NCBI GenBank assembly: GCA_902760865.1
Contig: CACWID010000002.1
Coordinates: forward strand, 1-64,000
DNA: 64,000 nt
Origin: an uncultured Bacteroidales bacterium
GTDB lineage: Bacteria > Bacteroidota > Bacteroidia > Bacteroidales > Muribaculaceae
Direction: 5' to 3'
Shown here: in pieces, positions 28,906-36,462 of the stretch
Layout: every line of letters begins with the position of its first letter
Position numbering within the stretch: position 1 is the first letter of the stretch
Translations under genes and position numbers: made by a program
Notes under the pieces: generated by a model
Told to the model about the DNA's origin: nothing
Databases searched by the model: none
Seen by the model: the letters and a program-made list of their open reading frames with translations, nothing else

Positions 28906-29547
28906 TCAAAAATCGAACTTGCGAGCCGGCACACCCAGGTAGGTGCTATTGTTGCGCGGCGTGGTCATGAGCACGCTGTTGGCGCCCAGCGTCACCCCGT
29001 CGCCGATGGTCATACCCTGGAGCACCACGCAGGCCGCTCCCAGCAGGTTGTTGTTGCCGATGGTGATGCCGCCCGAGAGGTGGGCACCCGGCATCAACCC
29101 ATTGAAATCACCGATGGTGTTGTCGTGGCCCACGACGACATGGTCGTTGATCAGGTTGAAACTGCCGATGGTCACGTCACACGAGATCATGCAGTGGTTC
29201 TGGATGATGTTGCCCTCGCCCATCTTGACCGTGTCGCGATCGACCCAGAAGAGCGACGGGTCAATCAGGTTGGGGAAGGTGATGAGCGGATTGCTGATGC
29301 TCTCACGGATGCGGCGCACGGCCCTGTTCTCGTTGATGGCGATGGCCACGGCCAGCGGCTCGGAAGCCTTGGTGAGCAGTTCCATGCCACCCAATACCGT
29401 TCCATAGCTCGACACCTGGGTGCCCGCAGGCTTGGTGTCGTCACAGAAACCGATCAGATGCCAGTCACCGCCAGCGGCATTGATGCGGCGAATCAGGCAC
29501 GCCACCTCCTTGCCGAAACCACCGGCTCCATATATTGCAATGTTCAT
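28906..29547 (-). CDS. NeuD/PglD-like hexapeptide acyltransferase
   Basis: The protein has 213 residues. The N-terminal Rossmann-like part IAIYGAGGFGKEVACLI binds the nucleotide sugar. The C-terminal left-handed beta-helix has hexapeptide repeats (GNIIQNHCMISCDVTIGSFN onward) and ends in GVPARKFDF. It keeps the first His of the PglD active site (VVGHDNTIGDF), but the second His position is Asn (FNGLMPG). It is very similar to the second half of the fused protein at 36463-37737. It lies directly downstream of the aminotransferase, the classical order for N-acylating a 4-amino sugar. Confidence 0.88.
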   Translation of the reverse strand: MNIAIYGAGGFGKEVACLIRRINAAGGDWHLIGFCDDTKPAGTQVSSYGTVLGGMELLTKASEPLAVAIAINENRAVRRIRESISNPLITFPNLIDPSLFWVDRDTVKMGEGNIIQNHCMISCDVTIGSFNLINDHVVVGHDNTIGDFNGLMPGAHLSGGITIGNNNLLGAACVVLQGMTIGDGVTLGANSVLMTTPRNNSTYLGVPARKFDF

Positions 29548-29597
29548 TTCAGTTCAGTTAATCATTATACTTGAATTCGCCACTACTCTTTCTGTCT

Positions 29598-30740
29598 TCA
29601 CTTGCAGCAAGAGATGATTTCCCTGGCCACACGCTCGACATCCTCGTCGCTCACCCAGGGACCGCTGGGCAGGCACAAGCCCATCGTGAACAGCTTCTCG
29701 CTGACGCCGTTGACATAGGCCGGGGCACCGCTGAACACGGGCTGGGTGTGCATCGGCTTCCACAGCGGGCGAGACTCGATATTGCAGGACTCCAGATGCA
29801 GGCGGATGGTGTCGTAGTCAGTGCCCGTCTTCACGGGATCAACCAGGATGGTGTTGAGCCAGTAGTTGGCGTCGCAGCGCTCGTCGGGGTTGGTGTGAAC
29901 CGTGATGCCATCGACGCCAGCAAAGAGTTCCACATAGCGGCCACACAGGTGCTTGTGGTGTGCCAGGTGCTCGTCCAGGACGGTCATCTGTCCGCGTCCG
30001 ATGCCGGCACAGATGTTGCTCATGCGGTAATTGTAGCCGATTTCCTTGTGGAGGTAGTAAGGCATGGGTTCGCGCGACTGAGTGGCATAGAACATGGTCT
30101 TCTTCTTGGTCGCCTCGTCGGGGCAGATGAGGGCGCCACCGCCACTGGTAGTGATCATCTTGTTGCCGTTGAAGCTCATGATACCGAAGTCGCCGAAGGT
30201 GCCGCACAGTTGCCCACGGTAGCGCGAGCCAAAGGCCTCGGCCGAATCCTCCACGACAGGAATCTCGTAGCGGCGAGCAATCTCCATGATGTCGTCAATC
30301 CTGGCGGGCATGCCATAGAGATAGACGGGGATGATGGCCTTGGGTTTGCGGCCCGTCTTGGCGATGCGGTCCTTGATGGCCTCCTCGAGCAGGTTGGGGT
30401 CTATGTTCCAGCTATCAGGCTCACTGTCGACGAACACGGGCACGCCACCTTGATAAACGACCGGGTTGGCACTGGCCGAGAACGTCATCGACTGGCAGAT
30501 CACCTCGTCGTCGCGGCCAACGCCCAGGTTGACCAACGCCAGGTGGATTGCCGCAGTGCCCGAACTGAGCGCCACGACATACTTGCCCTCGCCGCACAGC
30601 TGCTCTAGGTCCTGTTCAAAGCCGTTGACATTCGGTCCCAAGGGTACTACCCAGTTGGTGTCGAAAGCCTCTTGGATATATTTCATCTCCTGGCCGCTCA
30701 TGTGGGCCAGACAAAGTAAAATCCTGTTATTGTTTGCCAT
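29598..30740 (-). CDS. DegT/DnrJ/EryC1 sugar aminotransferase, PglE-like
   Basis: This PLP-dependent enzyme aminates a keto-sugar nucleotide, typically at C4 of a UDP-4-keto-6-deoxy sugar. The protein has 380 residues, normal for the family. Signatures are ILLCLAHMSGQEMKYIQEAF at the N-terminus, ALSSGTAAIHLAL for cofactor phosphate binding, VVEDSAEAFGS, and the PLP-binding Lys194 in SFNGNKMITTSGGG. The next gene is a PglD-like acyltransferase. The 4,6-dehydratase that would supply the keto sugar is not in this window. Confidence 0.92.
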   Translation of the reverse strand: MANNNRILLCLAHMSGQEMKYIQEAFDTNWVVPLGPNVNGFEQDLEQLCGEGKYVVALSSGTAAIHLALVNLGVGRDDEVICQSMTFSASANPVVYQGGVPVFVDSEPDSWNIDPNLLEEAIKDRIAKTGRKPKAIIPVYLYGMPARIDDIMEIARRYEIPVVEDSAEAFGSRYRGQLCGTFGDFGIMSFNGNKMITTSGGGALICPDEATKKKTMFYATQSREPMPYYLHKEIGYNYRMSNICAGIGRGQMTVLDEHLAHHKHLCGRYVELFAGVDGITVHTNPDERCDANYWLNTILVDPVKTGTDYDTIRLHLESCNIESRPLWKPMHTQPVFSGAPAYVNGVSEKLFTMGLCLPSGPWVSDEDVERVAREIISCCK

Positions 30741-30751
30741 ATATCTTGCTT

Positions 30752-31336
30752 TTAAATCATTGATTCACTTTCAGATGCGTGTCCGGCATAGACCCTGCGG
30801 CCTACTGCCAAATCGCGGATGAGCACCTCGCTCACTGCTGCCTGTTCCTTGTCGGAGTGCGGCACATTGGTCACCGTCTTCACTCCGGGAATAAAGCTGT
30901 CGCCGGTGAACAGCGCGTCACCGATGACCCAGGTCACACACGACGGGCTGTGGCCTGGCGTGAAGACCGCACGGGCCGCGATGCCGTCGAACAGCGGCAC
31001 CTCGTCCCCGTCCTCGACCAGGCGGACGACTTCGGTGTCATCGAGCACAAACGGCTCGCCATAATACTTCGAGAAGTTCAGTTTGTCGCTGAGCAACTCC
31101 TCCTTGCCGGCCCGGGTGGTATAAACCAGTGCCTTAGGGAACATGGCCGCCAGCACATTCAGGCCGTAGATATGGTCAAAGTGGGCATGAGTGAGCAGCA
31201 CGCCGCAGAGGGGGCCGTCAATCATCGGCAGGATGCGGTCCACGTCGCCACAATCCACCAGCCACGATTTGCCCTCATGGACAATCACATAGCTGCATGA
31301 CTTGAACACCGTATTAACGACCTGCCTGATTTCCAC
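30752..31336 (-). CDS. Metallo-beta-lactamase-fold hydrolase
   Basis: The protein has 194 residues. The metal-binding motif is LLTHAHFDHIYGL (HxHxDH), followed by VFTPGHSPSCVTWVIGDALFTGDSF. It starts with GTG at 31336, since the next ATG would remove the first strands of the fold. MBL-fold proteins hydrolyse lactones, thioesters or glutathione conjugates. In an ACP cluster a thioesterase role (releasing a wrong or finished acyl chain) is a reasonable guess, but nothing in the sequence fixes the substrate. Confidence 0.85.
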   Translation of the reverse strand: MEIRQVVNTVFKSCSYVIVHEGKSWLVDCGDVDRILPMIDGPLCGVLLTHAHFDHIYGLNVLAAMFPKALVYTTRAGKEELLSDKLNFSKYYGEPFVLDDTEVVRLVEDGDEVPLFDGIAARAVFTPGHSPSCVTWVIGDALFTGDSFIPGVKTVTNVPHSDKEQAAVSEVLIRDLAVGRRVYAGHASESESMI

Positions 31337-31416
31337 TCAATCAATCTTTATTAACTCTTTATATAAAGAACGTTAACTGGCGTAAAATATTGCACACGCC
31401 TACTCAACAGAGTCCA

Positions 31417-32517
31417 TTACCTCGCGTGGAGGTAGAAAACAGAGCCCTTGGGATAGACCTTCTTGTTGGTCTGGACCTTGGAACATTGGCCCTGGCGAGC
31501 GCGCTCCACGACCTCGTCAAGATGCTCGGCGAACATGGGACCGGCCATGAGCTGCGGCCCCTCGATGGCCGGGACGAGGTTGAACTCGATGAAGAGCGGT
31601 TCCCCGTCGGGGTCGACCGTGACGTCCCACCCCACATAGTCGAAATAGGGCAGCTTGCTGTGCATCGCCAGCAGGGTATCTATCACCTTGTGGTAGCAGG
31701 GCACGACCAGGTTCTCGACGCCCGTCTCGCGCTTGAGCGACGAAATCTCCATGTGCTTGAAGCGGAAGACGCGGTCATCCACATGGCCGTCGCGGTCGAT
31801 CAGGCAGGTGCCGCCGCCCTTCGACGTGTTGTCCTTGACGGCGCCCTTGCCGCCGAAGCGTAGCATCGAATAGGGGTACAGGAACTCACACTTGCCCTCG
31901 AGCGTGCGATAAGTGTAGAGACGCATCGAGTTGAGCGACGTGGGATTGACACGCTGCAGCTCGGGGTGCTGACGCGCCTTTTCCTGGACGATGAAGTTGA
32001 TGTCATAGCGCGAGAAGAGGGCGTTCAGGCTGTCGGCACGGGTGTCGGTGATCTGGTCCACGCCGTCGCCGTTGCACGTCTCGACAGTGGGCTTGATCAT
32101 CATCTCGCCCGAGTAGTTCCTCACGGCCTCGATGGCCTCGTCGCGCGAAATCTCCTGGCCCTCACGGTAGAAGTGGCCGTGCATATTCTTGACCACCGTC
32201 AGCGGCTGCCGCACCATGGGGAACAAGTCGCTGTAGATGTTCTTGTCGAGATAGGCGTTGATGAAGTCATAGCGGTTGAGCGCCGGCACGACGAAGAAAT
32301 AGTACACGTCCATCGACAGGTAGCGGTCGCTCTCGACACCGCTCAGGCGCGAGAAGTAGTCGGCAAACATCATCGACACCTTGAAACCGCGCTCGGCATA
32401 GTAGGGCGACAATTCCTTCTTGCGGGCCTTGTAGTCAAAGTCGGGGGGCATCACATGATCCTTGAAATACCAGTCACCCCAATAAAACTCCTTGTTTGTA
32501 TTGATATATTCAGCCAT
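31417..32517 (-). CDS. ATP-grasp protein of the sugar-transfer-associated family
   Basis: The protein has 366 residues from the ATG at 32517; the frame also opens at a TTG two codons earlier. The body fits the ATP-grasp family linked to sugar transfer: GEMMIKPTVETCNGDGV (nucleotide-binding Lys), NFIVQEKARQHPELQRVNP, SLNSMRLYTYRT and YVGWDVTVDPDGEPLFIEFN with the metal-binding Glu-Phe-Asn. ATP-grasp enzymes join a carboxylate to an amine or thiol through an acyl phosphate. Here it could couple an amino acid or hydroxy-acid to an amino sugar. It lies between the two halves of the acyl cluster. Confidence 0.8.
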   Translation of the reverse strand: MAEYINTNKEFYWGDWYFKDHVMPPDFDYKARKKELSPYYAERGFKVSMMFADYFSRLSGVESDRYLSMDVYYFFVVPALNRYDFINAYLDKNIYSDLFPMVRQPLTVVKNMHGHFYREGQEISRDEAIEAVRNYSGEMMIKPTVETCNGDGVDQITDTRADSLNALFSRYDINFIVQEKARQHPELQRVNPTSLNSMRLYTYRTLEGKCEFLYPYSMLRFGGKGAVKDNTSKGGGTCLIDRDGHVDDRVFRFKHMEISSLKRETGVENLVVPCYHKVIDTLLAMHSKLPYFDYVGWDVTVDPDGEPLFIEFNLVPAIEGPQLMAGPMFAEHLDEVVERARQGQCSKVQTNKKVYPKGSVFYLHAR

Positions 32518-32550
32518 CCTCAATCACTATTAACAAATCATACAAAAACA

Positions 32551-33615
32551 CTAGTAGTCCAGAACGTCAACCATCGTCATGCCGCCGGCATAGAACTCCA
32601 TGCTGGCCCATGCCAGCCCCACGCCGAAGCCACAGGCCAGGCAGTGGCGCTCGCCCGCCGCCGACAGTTGCTCACCGCAGCGGGTCACCATCGTCAAGGG
32701 AATCGACGCACTGGTAACGTTGCCATATTCCTCCAGGCAATAGGGGGTCTTCTCGGCAGGAATCTTCACCGCCTTGCGAATCTTCTCGTCGATGAACTTA
32801 TTGGCCTGGTGGAGCAACAGCAGGTCAACGCTCTCAACATCGATGTTGAAGGTCTCGATGAGTTCCTTCAACGAGCGGGGCGGCTGCTTGATGGCAAAGC
32901 CGAACACATCCATGCCGTTGACAATCATGTCCACGCCGCGACGATAGGTGCCGGGCGACACCTCTTTCTCCTCGAGCGCCTCGGTCGTGACCGGATTGCG
33001 GATGCCCCCATAGGGAGCCCACACGGCGTCAAAGCCGCTGCCGTCCACACCGAACATGAAGTTCATCGGGCGCGCGCTGTCAGGGGCATACTCAAGAGCC
33101 GTCGCCGTGGCGGCGTCACCGAACAGGGGCCGTACCGACGGATCACGCGGGTTGCGGTTGCGCGTGTTGGTCTCGGCGGCGACCAGGATGGCGCGCTTGA
33201 ACGTGCCGTGTGACATGAGCGAAGCGACGATGCTCATGCCATAGACCCATCCCGAGCAGCCGAAGGGGAGGTCAAACACGCAGCAGTCACTGCGCAGTTG
33301 CAAGCGGTCCTGCAGGATGCACGCCGTCTGGGGCGCGATGTAGTCACGCGAGGTGCAGACATAGGCGAAGCAATCGACCTCCTGGGCCGTCCAGCCCATC
33401 TTCTCGAGGAGAGCCTCTACAGCCTTGACCGTGAGGTCAGAAGCCGTGGTCTGATCGTCCACCTTGTGGTGGCGCTCGATACCCGTCGAAGCGATTACCT
33501 TGAGGGCATCGTTCTCGTCCTTGTAGATGGGAAGCGTGCGGTTGTCCTCGACGGTCGACGGCACACAGGCACTCATGCCCGCCAGACGCACATGATTGAT
33601 GGTTAATTGTGACAT
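32551..33615 (-). CDS. KASIII-like (FabH-type) ketoacyl-ACP synthase B
   Basis: The protein has 354 residues, paralogous to the synthase at 27375. The catalytic residues are intact: Cys120 in PFGCSGW, His269 in LLHQANK and Asn299 in EYGNVTS. It lies 5 bases after the acyl ligase gene and is followed by the ATP-grasp gene. With the ligase and two ACPs upstream it forms a loading-and-condensing unit. Whether it condenses with malonyl-ACP or acts as an acyltransferase, as some KASIII-like proteins do, cannot be decided from sequence. Confidence 0.92.
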   Translation of the reverse strand: MSQLTINHVRLAGMSACVPSTVEDNRTLPIYKDENDALKVIASTGIERHHKVDDQTTASDLTVKAVEALLEKMGWTAQEVDCFAYVCTSRDYIAPQTACILQDRLQLRSDCCVFDLPFGCSGWVYGMSIVASLMSHGTFKRAILVAAETNTRNRNPRDPSVRPLFGDAATATALEYAPDSARPMNFMFGVDGSGFDAVWAPYGGIRNPVTTEALEEKEVSPGTYRRGVDMIVNGMDVFGFAIKQPPRSLKELIETFNIDVESVDLLLLHQANKFIDEKIRKAVKIPAEKTPYCLEEYGNVTSASIPLTMVTRCGEQLSAAGERHCLACGFGVGLAWASMEFYAGGMTMVDVLDY

Positions 33616-33620
33616 ATTCT

Positions 33621-35087
33621 CTATGATTTGAGTTTCAAACGTTGCACTTTGCCCGATGCCGTGCGGGGTATCTCATCGACCCACTCCCACAGCACGGGAA
33701 TCTCGTGGGGCGGCAGCATGCCCGCCAGACGGGACTTGATATCGGCAATCTCCAGCGCCGACTTGCCGCGGACCAGATAGGCCTTGGGCACCTCGCCCAG
33801 CACGCCCTGGGGGTCGGCGACGGCGACACAGGCACAGTCGGCAATGCCCAGCGCCAGGATGGCGTCCTCGATGGTCTGCGGAGCGACTTTCTCACCGCCC
33901 ACGTTGATAAGTTCCTTCTTGCGGCCTGTCAGGTAGTAGTTGCCGTCCTCGTCGCGGTGGCCCCAGTCACCGGTGCGGAACCAGTCGCCGTGGAAAGCAT
34001 CCACGTTATCCTGGGGCAGGAAATAGGACCGGCATACCATGTTGCCGCGCACACAGATCTCGCCGTCAATGCCGGGAGCTAACGGATGGCCCTGCTCGTC
34101 CATGACACAGGCCTCCACCAGACCGGAGGAGGGACGTCCCACGCTCTGCAGCACCGCCGCGGCACTGTGGAACTCGGTGAACAGCGCACGCGAAGCCTCG
34201 GTCAGCCCGTAGTGCATGCACAGGCGTGTCGTCGGGAACAGTTCCATGAGGAGCTGTTTGTCCTCGACTGGGAGCGCGGCGCTGCCCATTTCAATATAAT
34301 GCAGCTGGTCGGCAAACTTCGCGATGCGCCGGCCGCTCAGGCGCTTGATGTACTGCCACACCGCCGGCACCATGCCGAAGCCCGTCACCCGCTCGCTCTC
34401 AAGGACCGAGAAGAACGACTTGAGGTTGGCAAAATTGCCCACCAGCACCAGGGTGCCGCCCGCCGTGAGCACGCAGCGCAGCCGTCCCAAGCCGAAGGAG
34501 TGGCTCAACGGCAGCGCCAGAGCCTCGACGTCGTCGCTGCAAGTGCCGATAAAGCCGTTGGTGTTCGCTGCCGAGCCCGCGATATTGGCATGAGAGAGGC
34601 AGACCCCCTTGGGCGCCCCTGTCGTGCCTGTGGTGAACATCACGTCGGCAACATCAGTCGCCGCCAGCGAGCGATTGACGGCAGCCGGGACATCGGTGTC
34701 GCCGAGAGCCATTTCCTCAAAACGAATGGCCCGGCACCCGCCGTCCACCTGACGGCTGCCAAACGACACCCGCGGCTTGACGATGCCAGCGATATAGTCC
34801 AGGCGCTCCTGGGGCGAGGCGGCATCGACCACGACATTGACAATGCCCAGGACGTGGGCGGCAAAGTAGAGATAAACGAACTCCACCTCCTTCTCGGCCG
34901 TCAAGAGGATGCGGTCGCCCGCACTCAGGCCGAGCGACTGCAGATAGACAGCAGTCGCCCCTATCATCGACACCAGGCGGGCATAAGACACACGCTGAGT
35001 GCCGTCAACAAGGGCAATTTTGTCGGGCGTGCATTGCGCATGTCCGACAATTTCACACAGCACGGGGCTGTGGGGAGTGTCAATCAT
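33621..35087 (-). CDS. AMP-forming acyl-CoA/acyl-ACP ligase
   Basis: This adenylate-forming enzyme activates a carboxylic acid and passes it to CoA or an ACP. The protein has 488 residues. The P-loop motif is FTTGTTGAPKGV (151-162), then MHYGLTEASRALFTEF, RTGDWGHRDEDGNYYLTGRKKELI, and the C-terminal catalytic Lys in RTASGKVQRLKLKS. The gene's start overlaps the end of the ACP gene upstream by 8 bases. This coupling strongly suggests that the ACP is its acceptor. The substrate acid is unknown. Confidence 0.92.
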   Translation of the reverse strand: MIDTPHSPVLCEIVGHAQCTPDKIALVDGTQRVSYARLVSMIGATAVYLQSLGLSAGDRILLTAEKEVEFVYLYFAAHVLGIVNVVVDAASPQERLDYIAGIVKPRVSFGSRQVDGGCRAIRFEEMALGDTDVPAAVNRSLAATDVADVMFTTGTTGAPKGVCLSHANIAGSAANTNGFIGTCSDDVEALALPLSHSFGLGRLRCVLTAGGTLVLVGNFANLKSFFSVLESERVTGFGMVPAVWQYIKRLSGRRIAKFADQLHYIEMGSAALPVEDKQLLMELFPTTRLCMHYGLTEASRALFTEFHSAAAVLQSVGRPSSGLVEACVMDEQGHPLAPGIDGEICVRGNMVCRSYFLPQDNVDAFHGDWFRTGDWGHRDEDGNYYLTGRKKELINVGGEKVAPQTIEDAILALGIADCACVAVADPQGVLGEVPKAYLVRGKSALEIADIKSRLAGMLPPHEIPVLWEWVDEIPRTASGKVQRLKLKS

Positions 35088-35316
35088 TTGACGGGGTGAG
35101 TTTGTTCACTTCGGCGACAATCGACTCGACGGACGTCAAGTCAAAAAGGTCCTCGAGGGGGAACTCGACTTGCAGTTCCTCCTCAAGCGTGCTGATAATC
35201 GCCAGATTGCCCACAGAATCCCACTCGGGGATGTCCCCCGACGACAACTCATCGGTGATGACGTCGAGAGGCACGTTCAGCACGCGGGCAATGATTTCCT
35301 TGACACGAGATTCCAT
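35080..35316 (-). CDS. Acyl carrier protein, WDSV type, coupled to the acyl ligase
   Basis: The protein has 78 residues from the ATG at 35316; longer readings run into the previous ACP gene. The phosphopantetheine Ser is in IPEWDSVGNLAIISTLEEEL, with MESRVKEIIARVLNVPLDVI at the N-terminus. It lies 16 bases after the WSSL-type ACP and overlaps the acyl ligase by 8 bases. Confidence 0.88.
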   Translation of the reverse strand: MESRVKEIIARVLNVPLDVITDELSSGDIPEWDSVGNLAIISTLEEELQVEFPLEDLFDLTSVESIVAEVNKLTPSND

Positions 35317-35332
35317 CAATCGGCTACAGGGA

Positions 35333-35566
35333 TTAACGGCGTTTTTTCTCAACGACAGCAAACAGGTCCTGAATCGTGTCGGACTTGAGGATGTCGTTGC
35401 CCTTGATGATGACGTCATACTCGTCGTCAACCATCGCGATGATGGACAGCGCGGTCAACGATGACCACTCATCCAGCTCCTTGAACCGCGTTTCAGCAGT
35501 AATTTCCTCTGGGGCCGTCTCGTCGAGTTGAGACGCGAAGTTCTCGATAAATTCTTCGATATTCAT
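35333..35566 (-). CDS. Acyl carrier protein, WSSL type (B)
   Basis: The protein has 77 residues. The carrier site is DEWSSLTALSIIAMVDDEYD, with SSL in place of DSL as in the paralogue at 28515. It is the first gene after a well-formed promoter and so opens the operon containing a second ACP, the acyl ligase and KASIII B. Confidence 0.9.
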   Translation of the reverse strand: MNIEEFIENFASQLDETAPEEITAETRFKELDEWSSLTALSIIAMVDDEYDVIIKGNDILKSDTIQDLFAVVEKKRR

Positions 35567-35636
35567 AACTATAAAATGAGATCTGATAAATGAGCTTGCC
35601 GCCGACTTTGATCACACTAGAATACATTTCAGGCAG

Positions 35637-35670
35637 GCAAAAGTACACAGATTATTTAAAAAACGGCAAA
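35637..35670 (-). promoter_or_regulatory. Bacteroidetes-type promoter for the ACP/ligase/KASIII operon
   Basis: On the minus strand TTTG (35670-35667) is followed after 21 bases by TACTTTTGC (35645-35637), fitting TTTG-N19-21-TAnnTTTG. It lies about 70 bases upstream of the first ACP start (35566), in the gap left after the SDR gene. This is the best promoter match inside the polysaccharide locus. Confidence 0.7.
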
Positions 35671-35682
35671 AATGCAGACTTA

Positions 35683-36435
35683 TTATATGGAAAAACCGCC
35701 ATCGATGACCAAATCATGCCCCGTGAGCCAGCTCGAGGCGTCACTGAGCAGATAGATAGCGCCATTGGCGATGTCATCGGGACGTCCATAACGTCCCAAG
35801 GGGTATTTCTTGGCGTCCTCGGCCAGCTGCTCCTCGGTGATGGTGCCACGATGGATCAGCGGTGTGTCCACCATGCCGGGGCAGATGCTGTTGACGCGGA
35901 TGCGGCGCGGCGAGAACTCGCGTGCGGCATAGCGCATGACAGAGTTGAGCGCGGCCTTGGAAGCGCCATACACGCCATTGCCGGGCATGAAGCTGTGCGT
36001 GCCGCCGATGGAGGCCAACAGCACCACAGAGGCCCCCTTCTGGAGCAGTTTCTTCTTGAAGAGCAGGCGCATCAGTTCCACAGGGGCGAAGAAATTGACG
36101 TCGAACATCTCGTCGAACTTCTCGCGGGTGCCGAACTGAATGGGCAGCGTAGTCGAGTTGCCGGCACACAGCACGGCGCCGTTCAGCGGAGGCAATGCTG
36201 CCAGCAGTTGTTTCACCTGGTCATCATCGGTCAGGTCGGCAGTGACCATTGCGGCGGGCGGTGTCGCCAGCTGCTGGGCGGTCTCTTGCAGGCGGCCCTC
36301 GTCACGCGCCGTGATGGCCACGGCAGCGCCCATGCGAGAACAGGCAATGGCGGTCTCGCGTCCTATGCCTGACGACGCACCGGTCACCAGGATGGTCTTC
36401 CCCTCGAGCGAGAAGGGATTGAAAGTCGCTTCCAT
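35683..36435 (-). CDS. Short-chain dehydrogenase/reductase (ketoacyl-ACP reductase-like)
   Basis: The protein has 250 residues. The NAD(P) motif is ILVTGASSGIGRETA. Catalytic residues are Ser142 (LLASIGG) and Tyr156/Lys160 (YGASKAAL). The C-terminus DASSWLTGHDLVIDGGFSI is typical of FabG-type SDRs. With KASIII-like enzymes and ACPs in the next operon it most likely reduces a beta-ketoacyl-ACP to the hydroxyacyl form. Reduction of a sugar intermediate is the alternative. It lies 27 bases after the fused acyltransferase. Confidence 0.88.
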   Translation of the reverse strand: MEATFNPFSLEGKTILVTGASSGIGRETAIACSRMGAAVAITARDEGRLQETAQQLATPPAAMVTADLTDDDQVKQLLAALPPLNGAVLCAGNSTTLPIQFGTREKFDEMFDVNFFAPVELMRLLFKKKLLQKGASVVLLASIGGTHSFMPGNGVYGASKAALNSVMRYAAREFSPRRIRVNSICPGMVDTPLIHRGTITEEQLAEDAKKYPLGRYGRPDDIANGAIYLLSDASSWLTGHDLVIDGGFSI

Positions 36436-36462
36436 CTTGTTGTATCTTAACTTATTAGTAGT

